This document shows, piece by piece, positions 1-5,218 of a stretch of 5,605 nt of DNA (within the stretch, counting starts at the first letter, position 1; each line of letters begins with the position of its first letter). The notes under the pieces were generated by a model. The model was not told the DNA's origin. It searched no databases and saw only the letters and a program-made list of their open reading frames with translations. A program made the translations under genes and the position numbers. Source of the stretch: Bacillota bacterium (GTDB taxonomy: Bacteria > Bacillota > Clostridia > Clostridiales > Clostridiaceae); contig JAEZAL010000031.1 in assembly GCA_023427705.1 (NCBI GenBank), positions 1 through 5,605 on the forward strand, read 5' to 3'.

Positions 1-368
1 AATACTGGAGACCCTATTATATTCTTATAATGTACTAAAGAACCATCTTCAAATTCGTTTGCATCACCTTTAGTACGAAAACGAATAGTATCTGCATCAT
101 TTTCATCAGGAATCACCTCTATGATACGATGTGTGGCAGTAGTTTTTTCGTTTAACATAAATGTTATAACATCACCTGTTTCAAGCTCTTTCAGATCAAC
201 TTCTTTTACATAAATAAGTGATCCTGTATCATAGGTTGGTTCCATCGAACCTGATAGAACAGTATAAACTTTGAACCCTACCAGTCGAGCACCCACAAGT
301 AGAACTGCTATTGAAACTACCAGTATAACCAATATATTTGTTGTAATATTCCAAATTTTCTTTATCAT
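1..368 (-). CDS. sipW: SipW-type signal peptidase I (partial, C-terminus beyond window)
   Basis: This is a membrane-bound signal peptidase of the SipW/ER type (family S26B), which cleaves secretory signal peptides on the outer face of the membrane. Only the first 122 residues are visible; the frame is open to base 1. Seen in the translation: a short basic start (MIKKIWN), one hydrophobic membrane segment at about 12-31, the nucleophile box VLSGSMEPT with Ser41, then TGDVITF (64-70), ATHRI with His80, and TKGDAN (99-104). Having His80 where bacterial type I enzymes carry the general-base Lys marks the Ser/His SipW class. In Bacillus, SipW processes TasA-type matrix or camelysin-like proteins; such a substrate gene could lie at lower coordinates outside the window, which is inference. 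An in-frame ATG at 377 would add MNY. I prefer 368 because the weak AAGAAG ribosome-binding match is 9 nt from it but touches the 377 ATG. All four Arg codons are CGN, unlike the AGA-using neighbours. Confidence 0.9.
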   Translation of the reverse strand, partial: MIKKIWNITTNILVILVVSIAVLLVGARLVGFKVYTVLSGSMEPTYDTGSLIYVKEVDLKELETGDVITFMLNEKTTATHRIIEVIPDENDADTIRFRTKGDANEFEDGSLVHYKNIIGSPV

Positions 369-396
369 GTAATTCATCTTCTTTCTGATAGAAAAG

Positions 397-418
397 TATC
401 TAGATAAGTTATTACTTA
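397..418. repeat. Overlapping short palindromes in the sipW leader
   Basis: A perfect 10-bp palindrome TATCTAGATA (397-406) overlaps a small inverted repeat (405-409 with 414-418, TAAGT/ACTTA, 4-nt loop). Both lie in the leader between the predicted sipW promoter and its start codon. They could be a repressor operator or weak mRNA structure. In DNA this AT-rich they could also be chance, and no known operator consensus was recognised. Confidence 0.25.
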
Positions 419-462
419 CTTTTTATATACATTACAGATAAATAATACCTTATCCGTATAAA

Positions 463-491
463 ATTATATAATTATTGTAACCAAATTTCAA
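463..491 (-). promoter_or_regulatory. Predicted sigma-A promoter of sipW
   Basis: On the minus strand, TTGAAA (486-491, 5 of 6 matches to TTGACA) is followed by a 17-nt spacer and TATAAT (463-468, 6 of 6). Transcription would start near 456, giving a leader of about 80-90 nt before the sipW ATG. The spacing is ideal and the elements point at the only gene downstream, so this is the best promoter in the window together with the PBP one. No extended -10 TGn is present. Confidence 0.65.
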
Positions 492-610
492 CCTTAAATT
501 ACTATTTTTTACACAAATGTTACTCTAAAGAATTTATACTTTATATTACCTAAGTTAGATATATTTTATATTTAAGTATAAATCTACAGATAATGACTTA
601 TTCCAACAAT

Positions 611-643
611 AAAAAAATGACTAAATTAGTAAAAATTTGTCAT
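611..643 (-). terminator. Intrinsic terminator with bulged stem and T-tract
   Basis: Read on the minus strand, ATGAC+AAATT (634-643) pairs with AATTT+GTCAT (617-627, one bulged A at 622) around a 6-nt loop. That gives a 10-bp stem, followed directly by six T residues (611-616). The stem is AT-rich, but the T-tract is the best in the window. It lies about 125 nt past the degV-family stop and would back up the nearer hairpin at 695-739. Alternatively it ends a separate short transcript. Confidence 0.5.
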
Positions 644-680
644 CAAAAGAAAAATAACGTAAAGAATTTATTTCTGTTTA

Positions 681-739
681 ATTTATAAAATAAAAGAGAT
701 TTTTGCAAAACCATTTATACTAGTTCTACAAAAACCTCT
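681..739 (-). terminator. Probable terminator after the degV-family gene
   Basis: On the minus strand AGAGGTTTTTG (729-739) can pair with CAAAAATCTCT (695-705): 11 bp including one G-U wobble, with a long 23-nt loop. It is followed by a T-rich tail (TTTATTTTATAAATT, 680-694). The stem begins 27 nt beyond the TAA of the degV-family gene, a normal place for a terminator. The large loop lowers confidence. Confidence 0.45.
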
Positions 740-766
740 ATTATTGTTTTATTCTTATATTATATT

Positions 767-1633
767 TTATCTATTATTTCCAATAAAAAATAATGCTACT
801 GTTCCTGGACCTGCATGACTTCCAACTGCTGGCCCTATATTATTAATAATAACCTCATTTACATTTATTTCACTTAATATTAGTTTCTCCAAGCTTTCTG
901 CATCTTCCATACAATCCCCATGACTTATAAATATGGTTTGATTTTCAGAGTCTACTATTTTCTCTTTAAGCTTTTCATATAAAGCTCTTATAGCTTTCTT
1001 TCTTCCCTTTACTTTAGATTCAGGAATTAGTCTGCCTTCATTATCAACATTCATAATTGGTTTAATACTAAGCATTGTTCCAATTATAGCAACTGCACCT
1101 GATACTCTTCCACCTCTTTTTAGATGATTTAAATCATCTACTGTAAACCAATGATTAACTTTAAGTTTATTATCTTCTATCCAACTAATTATATCAGATT
1201 TACTCTTTCCTTCTCTTAACATATTGGTTGCATAATAAACTATTAATCCTAAGCCCATAGACGCACTTTTTGTATCTATTATAGTAATATCAGCATCTTT
1301 AATTTCTTCATCTATAAGTTCCTTGGCTAATCTTGCGCTATTAACACATCCACTTAACGCCGATGAAAATCCAATATATATTATTGAATATCCTTCATTA
1401 ACATATTTTCTAAATTCTCTTTCAAAAGCATCTACGTTTACTTGAGATGTTATTGGCATTTCTCCATTTCTTATAAGATTATAAAATTCATTATGTGATA
1501 TACTTTCTCCTAAGTCATCAGGAATATCTTTTCCATTAATGTTCACTCTTATTGGCATAACTTGAATATTATTTTCCTTAACAAATCCTATAGGTAAATC
1601 ACAACAAGAATCCGTGAAAAGTATAGTTTTCAT
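767..1633 (-). CDS. DegV family protein (FakB-like fatty-acid-binding protein)
   Basis: At 288 residues this is the normal length for the DegV/EDD fold family, whose studied members (FakB) hold a fatty acid while the kinase FakA phosphorylates it, feeding exogenous fatty acids into phospholipid synthesis. This is a soluble cytoplasmic protein. Family signatures seen in order: TDSCCDLP near the N-terminus (7-14), ITSQ (61-64), GFSSALSG (88-95), the TIIDTKSAS strand-turn (117-125), LKRGGRVSG (171-179), SIKPIM (189-194) and IGPAVGSHAGPGT (266-278). The Thr62/Ser63, Ser94 and His273 positions match the places where FakB proteins grip the fatty-acid carboxylate. TDSCCDL has Cys where Thr or Ser is usual. 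The start is set by AGGAGG (1640-1645) six nt upstream. It follows ftsW by 76 nt on the same strand with no clear terminator between, so it may be partly cotranscribed, but a TATAAT lies in the gap. No fakA is visible. The ligand is unproven. Confidence 0.93.
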   Translation of the reverse strand: MKTILFTDSCCDLPIGFVKENNIQVMPIRVNINGKDIPDDLGESISHNEFYNLIRNGEMPITSQVNVDAFEREFRKYVNEGYSIIYIGFSSALSGCVNSARLAKELIDEEIKDADITIIDTKSASMGLGLIVYYATNMLREGKSKSDIISWIEDNKLKVNHWFTVDDLNHLKRGGRVSGAVAIIGTMLSIKPIMNVDNEGRLIPESKVKGRKKAIRALYEKLKEKIVDSENQTIFISHGDCMEDAESLEKLILSEINVNEVIINNIGPAVGSHAGPGTVALFFIGNNR

Positions 1634-1639
1634 TTCATT

Positions 1640-1661
1640 CCTCCTATATTGCCGAATATAG
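1640..1661 (-). promoter_or_regulatory. Ribosome binding site with abutting hairpin, degV-family gene
   Basis: A consensus AGGAGG (1640-1645) sits 6 nt before the ATG and fixes the start at 1633. Immediately upstream, CTATATT (1655-1661) and AATATAG (1644-1650) form a perfect 7-bp stem with a 4-nt CGGC loop. The 3' arm includes the first two bases of the Shine-Dalgarno (1644-1645). The ribosome binding site call is firm; a regulatory role for the hairpin is inference. Confidence 0.6.
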
Positions 1662-1674
1662 TCTTTTATATATT

Positions 1675-1703
1675 ATTATACCTTTGCATAGGATTTAATT
1701 CCA
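1675..1703 (-). promoter_or_regulatory. Possible promoter of the degV-family gene
   Basis: A perfect -10 hexamer TATAAT (1675-1680) lies on the minus strand in the ftsW-degV gap. The only -35 at 17-nt spacing is a poor TGGAAT (1698-1703, 3 of 6). AT-rich DNA gives many TATAAT matches, so this is weak support for an independent transcript start near 1668. Confidence 0.3.
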
Positions 1704-1709
1704 TTTAAA

Positions 1710-2873
1710 CTATATTTCTTCAATTTTACTTTGCCTAGATATATTTAGTAATATACCCATGGCAGATAAATTAAATACCAATGAAGTTCCTCCATAACTA
1801 ATAAAAGGCATAGGCACCCCAGTTACAGGCATGGATCCACTTACTACTGCTATATTTATAATAGCTTGTACAGCTATAACTGAAACTATCCCAACAGCAA
1901 GTAGAAATCCATAATTATCTCTTGCTTTAACAGCTATTGTAATACCTCTTACTACTACAAACATAAATATGGCTATTATTAGTACGCAACCAATTAATCC
2001 AAGTTCTTCTCCTATAATAGCAAAAATAAAATCATTATGTGGCTCAGGCATAAATAAAGCTTTTTGCCTTGAATCTCCTAATCCTACTCCAAAAACCCCT
2101 CCTGATCCTAAGGCATAAAGAGATTGTATTAATTGATAACTGTCTCCAGATGGATCAGCCCAGGGATTTAAGAAGCTTGTTAATCTTTTCAATCTATAAC
2201 TTTGGGTAAATATCAACGCAATCAAAGCAACTAGCCCTACTGGGATAAGAAATAATAAATGGCTTAGTTTAGCTCCTCCTACGTAAATCATTACTACAGC
2301 TACCATCATAACTATAGCTGTTATACTTAAATTTTTCTCTAATAATATAAGTACAGCAAATACAGCTGCTATACATAAATAAAATATAGTTCCTTCTCCA
2401 AACTTCTTTATTTTATTTTTTCTTCTATCTATAAGAAGTGCTAAATAAAGTACCAAAACATACTTTGCAAGCTCAGATGGTTGAAAAGATAGTGGTCCTA
2501 ATCTTATCCATCTTACAGCACCATTTATATCAGCACCTATAAATAAAACTAACACTAATAACACTAATGTTATTATAACTAACCAAGGAGTAAACTTTTT
2601 ATACTTATGATAATCTATAGACATAGTTATAATCATCCCTACAACCCCTACTATAGACCATATTATTTCTTTTTTAAAATAAAACTCTGAGTTATAAACA
2701 TCTTTTTGATACAAAGCATAATACGAGCTAGATGAATATAGCATTACTATACCTATAAAAAGTAACAACAATAAAGCACATAGTAATAAATAATCTATAC
2801 TTTTCATATTAACCTTTTTACGTTTTTTCCTTCTGGTTCCACTCTTAAAATCTACCTTCTTAACTTTATTCAT
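1710..2873 (-). CDS. ftsW: SEDS-family peptidoglycan glycosyltransferase (FtsW/SpoVE type)
   Basis: This is an integral membrane lipid II polymerase of the SEDS family (FtsW/RodA/SpoVE), which builds glycan strands in complex with a class B PBP. At 387 residues it has the usual length. Visible features: a very basic cytoplasmic N-terminus (residues 1-24, TRRKKRKK), about ten membrane segments beginning at 27-46, the conserved GAVRWIRLGPLSFQPSELAK loop (118-137), and the large extracellular loop ending in PEPHNDFIFAIIGEELG (276-292). Asp281 there is the expected catalytic residue. VPMPFISYGGTS (353-364) follows near the C-terminus. The usual acidic-Pro motif in the fourth loop reads EKNLS (179-183), with Lys in place of Pro. 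The start is supported by AGGTGAT (2877-2883) three nt upstream. The gene begins 17 nt after the PBP stop, so the two are cotranscribed. FtsW, SpoVE and RodA are hard to separate by sequence; pairing with a PASTA-bearing PBP favours FtsW or SpoVE over RodA. Confidence 0.93.
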   Translation of the reverse strand: MNKVKKVDFKSGTRRKKRKKVNMKSIDYLLLCALLLLLFIGIVMLYSSSSYYALYQKDVYNSEFYFKKEIIWSIVGVVGMIITMSIDYHKYKKFTPWLVIITLVLLVLVLFIGADINGAVRWIRLGPLSFQPSELAKYVLVLYLALLIDRRKNKIKKFGEGTIFYLCIAAVFAVLILLEKNLSITAIVMMVAVVMIYVGGAKLSHLLFLIPVGLVALIALIFTQSYRLKRLTSFLNPWADPSGDSYQLIQSLYALGSGGVFGVGLGDSRQKALFMPEPHNDFIFAIIGEELGLIGCVLIIAIFMFVVVRGITIAVKARDNYGFLLAVGIVSVIAVQAIINIAVVSGSMPVTGVPMPFISYGGTSLVFNLSAMGILLNISRQSKIEEI

Positions 2874-2876
2874 TTT

Positions 2877-2883
2877 ATCACCT
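2877..2883 (-). promoter_or_regulatory. Ribosome binding site of ftsW
   Basis: AGGTGAT pairs over seven bases with the 3' end of 16S rRNA. It occupies most of the 17-nt gap between the PBP stop and the ftsW ATG, as expected for tightly coupled genes of one operon. Confidence 0.6.
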
Positions 2884-2890
2884 AATACTC

Positions 2891-5086
2891 TTATTCTTTT
2901 AAATCTAAGGAAATCTTTGTTCCCTTCTCAATAAGCTTTCCAGCTATAACATCTTGCCCACTTACAATACCAATTCCATTACTTTTAAATTTTAAATTTA
3001 AACTATTTAATATATTACTAGCTTCTTCTAAAGTTTTTCCTTTTAAATTAGGCATTATAATTTTATTTGGATCAATCTTATCATCTGATAAGTTAACACT
3101 TATAGTTGACCCTTCTTCTACTAATGCTCCTGCGTAAGGTTCCATATTTATAACCTTAGATGAAGTATCTTTAATATCAATAACTAAATTATATTCTTCT
3201 AATATCTTTTTAGCTTCTGAAATACTTTTTCCTCTTATTTCAGGTACTACTACCTTAGCTTTTTCTGTATATTTTTCTTTGTATACTTGCGAATCCATAT
3301 AATTAAACATGTCAGTAAGTAATGATTTTAATATTGGAGTAGTAACTGGTCCACCATAATATTGACCTGCACTAGGTTCATTTACCTTTATATATATAGT
3401 AATTTGTGGATCTTCTACTGGATATAGAGCTAAAACAGAAGCTATATATTTATCTGAAGAATATCCTCCATTTACAATATCAACAGTTTGAGCAGTACCA
3501 GTTTTACCACCTACTCTTCTATCTTTACCCATAAAACTTCCAATATCTCCACCTTGATTTATAGTTCTTTCTAAATAATCTCTCATAGTTACAGTAGTTG
3601 CTTCAGAAATAATTCCATTTTGAATAGTAGGTTCAAAAACCTCATCAATTATTCTTGTACCATTACTAGCTTCATAACTTATCTCTTTCATTATATGAGG
3701 TTGAATAAGGTCTCCACCATTTGCAATAGCATTAAATGCTGTTAAAAGTTGAGCACTATTTAACGTATTAGTTTGTCCAAATGCAATTGTTGCTAAATCC
3801 ATTTCACTCATATCACTAACAGATTTAACAATTCCTTCTGACTCTCCTGGTAAATCTATATTAGTTAATGTTCCAAACCCAAATTTATCAATATATTCTT
3901 TTAGTTTCTCATTACCAAGCCTTGCTCCTAATTCCATAAATCCTACGTTACAAGAATTTTGCAATATTTCAGGAAGAGTTTGAGTTCCATGTCCTGATGT
4001 ATTCCAACATTTAATTGTAACAGATCCAAATTTCACTCCACCAGCACAATAAAAGGTGTCATGCTCACTTGCTAAACCTTCTTCTAAAACAGCTGCCATG
4101 GTAATATTTTTAAATGTTGATCCTGGTTCAAAAGTATCACTTATAGCACTATCTCTAAACATATTTTGAAGCTTTTCAAATTCATCTTCTCCTTGAAAAT
4201 TCTCATAGTCTTCATAAGGAGTATTGGGATTGAAATCCGGCTTATTTACCATAGCTAATATTTGGCCATTATTTGGATTCATAACCATTATAGTTACTTC
4301 TTTAGCCTTATTATCTTTATATCCTTGCTCTGATGCTTTTTCAGCAATTAATTGTATATTTTCATCAATAGTTAACAGAACATTTTTTCCATCAACTGGA
4401 CTAGTATATTGAACTGTTTGATAAGGTAACTCATCTAAACTCCCGTCAACTTCTGCAATTTTATATCCTCGTATACCAGTAAGTTCAGAGTCATATTCTA
4501 ACTCTATTCCATTTAGTCCTGTATTATCAGAATTCACACTTCCAAGTACATGAGCTAAAAAATTATTATTAGGATAATATCGTTTTGGACTTATAGATAT
4601 AACAACACCATATATGTTTAAAGCTTTAATTTTATCAGATGTTTCTTTATCTATTCCTGTAATTAATGTACTTGACCTAACTTTATTACCATCTTCATCT
4701 ACTGGATTTAGCTTTTCATTTACTTCCTCTAAACTAAGCCCAGATGCTTCAGATAACTTTTGTGCTACTTCTTCTTTAGTAGTTTCTTCATCTTTAATAT
4801 GTATATCAATAGCATCCAAATCTAAATCTACTCTATATACATCTATTGATGTTGCTAAGATAGCTCCATTTCTATCAGTTATATCACCTCTATTTGCTTC
4901 AACAGTTATCTGAGAATTCCACTGTTCTTGAGCCATCTGTTTATATTCCTTACTTTTATAAACCATAATATAAGTAAGCTTACCAATTAAAAACATAAAA
5001 ACTAAACAAACAATTATTGTTATATGTAAAGCTCTTTCTCTTGAATTGTTTCTTTTTTTCTTATTACTTTTAGTACTTATACTCAT
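2891..5086 (-). CDS. Class B penicillin-binding protein (FtsI/PBP2B/SpoVD type) with two PASTA domains
   Basis: This is a monofunctional DD-transpeptidase that crosslinks peptidoglycan on the outer face of the membrane, anchored by one N-terminal helix. With the start at 5086 it has 731 residues: a basic cytoplasmic tail (about 1-19), a membrane helix (20-42), the pedestal/dimerisation domain opening with NRGDITDRNG (65-74), and the transpeptidase domain (about 235-600). The latter carries the catalytic GSTFK (Ser323, Lys326), SCN (378-380) and KTGT (528-531). Two PASTA domains follow, at about 610-668 (VVVPEIRGKSISEAKKIL) and 675-731 (IIMPNLKGKTLEEASNIL). All active-site motifs are intact. 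Size and two PASTA domains resemble Bacillus PBP2B and streptococcal PBP2x more than SpoVD, which normally has one. Clostridial genomes often label such proteins SpoVD, so division versus sporulation is open. A longer 742-residue reading from 5119 exists, but that ATG has no ribosome binding site and lies only about 8 nt past the predicted transcript start. The ATG at 5086 has GGGGGT 5 nt upstream. Confidence 0.93.
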   Translation of the reverse strand: MSISTKSNKKKRNNSRERALHITIIVCLVFMFLIGKLTYIMVYKSKEYKQMAQEQWNSQITVEANRGDITDRNGAILATSIDVYRVDLDLDAIDIHIKDEETTKEEVAQKLSEASGLSLEEVNEKLNPVDEDGNKVRSSTLITGIDKETSDKIKALNIYGVVISISPKRYYPNNNFLAHVLGSVNSDNTGLNGIELEYDSELTGIRGYKIAEVDGSLDELPYQTVQYTSPVDGKNVLLTIDENIQLIAEKASEQGYKDNKAKEVTIMVMNPNNGQILAMVNKPDFNPNTPYEDYENFQGEDEFEKLQNMFRDSAISDTFEPGSTFKNITMAAVLEEGLASEHDTFYCAGGVKFGSVTIKCWNTSGHGTQTLPEILQNSCNVGFMELGARLGNEKLKEYIDKFGFGTLTNIDLPGESEGIVKSVSDMSEMDLATIAFGQTNTLNSAQLLTAFNAIANGGDLIQPHIMKEISYEASNGTRIIDEVFEPTIQNGIISEATTVTMRDYLERTINQGGDIGSFMGKDRRVGGKTGTAQTVDIVNGGYSSDKYIASVLALYPVEDPQITIYIKVNEPSAGQYYGGPVTTPILKSLLTDMFNYMDSQVYKEKYTEKAKVVVPEIRGKSISEAKKILEEYNLVIDIKDTSSKVINMEPYAGALVEEGSTISVNLSDDKIDPNKIIMPNLKGKTLEEASNILNSLNLKFKSNGIGIVSGQDVIAGKLIEKGTKISLDLKE

Positions 5087-5091
5087 TCCAA

Positions 5092-5097
5092 ACCCCC
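5092..5097 (-). promoter_or_regulatory. Ribosome binding site deciding the PBP start
   Basis: GGGGGT can pair fully with CCUCCA-type anti-Shine-Dalgarno sequence if the central G forms a G-U wobble. It is 5 nt from the ATG at 5086. The two upstream in-frame ATGs (5119 and 5113) are preceded only by A/T, so the 731-residue form is favoured. Confidence 0.55.
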
Positions 5098-5133
5098 ATG
5101 GTTGTAATTGCATTTTCATAGATTTATTATTTT

Positions 5134-5163
5134 ATTATAACAAACATTAAATAATTATGTAAA
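5134..5163 (-). promoter_or_regulatory. Predicted sigma-A promoter of the PBP-ftsW operon
   Basis: On the minus strand, TTTACA (5158-5163, 5 of 6 matches to TTGACA) is followed by 18 nt and TATAAT (5134-5139, 6 of 6). The predicted start near 5127 gives a leader of about 40 nt to the ATG at 5086. It lies directly after the msrB terminator, separating the two transcription units. Confidence 0.55.
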
Positions 5164-5170
5164 TTAATAC

Positions 5171-5218
5171 ATCATCTTTAAATAAAATAAGTAAAAGTGG
5201 AAACCACTTTTACTTATT
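5171..5218 (-). terminator. Intrinsic terminator of msrB
   Basis: A perfect 15-bp inverted repeat (5186-5200 with 5204-5218) has a 3-nt loop. On the minus strand it is followed by TTATTTAAAG, a short, broken T-tract. The upstream arm contains the last two sense codons and the TAA stop of msrB (5210-5212), so the gene end and terminator overlap. The stem is AT-rich (4 G/C pairs), but its length should make it stable. Confidence 0.65.

Larger units (their letters stand above)
378..766. other. Intergenic region between degV-family gene and sipW
   Basis: This 389-nt, very AT-rich spacer (about 20% GC) contains no convincing coding frame on either strand. From right to left it holds two terminator-like hairpins after the degV-family gene (695-739 and 611-643), a stretch of about 120 nt with no recognised element (492-610), the sipW promoter (463-491) and the sipW leader with short palindromes. 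A 12-nt direct repeat (taaagaatttat at 526-537 and 660-671) and a 9-nt one (tacagataa at 433-441 and 585-593) occur, but may be base-composition effects. Confidence 0.7.

Noticed and set aside
492..610. Possible riboswitch or small RNA gene upstream of the sipW promoter
   Set aside because: No conserved riboswitch core, T-box or strong pairing could be recognised; the stretch is simple A/T-rich DNA.
526..671. 12-nt direct repeat taaagaatttat (526-537 and 660-671)
   Set aside because: It is short and made almost wholly of A/T in a spacer of about 20% GC, and nothing lies between the copies that suggests an attachment site or mobile element.
1634..1709. Terminator between ftsW and the degV-family gene
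   Set aside because: Only a 3-bp GGA/TCC stem and the ribosome-site hairpin without a T-tract are present, so termination here is not supported.
4224..4412. 62-codon open frame on the plus strand
   Set aside because: It lies entirely antisense within the PBP transpeptidase coding region, has no ribosome site, and its hydrophobic translation is a by-product of the opposite frame.
4614..4913. 99-codon open frame on the plus strand
   Set aside because: It is antisense to the PBP pedestal domain. The Ser/Leu-rich, low-complexity translation is typical of the complement of a Glu/Lys/Asp-rich gene.
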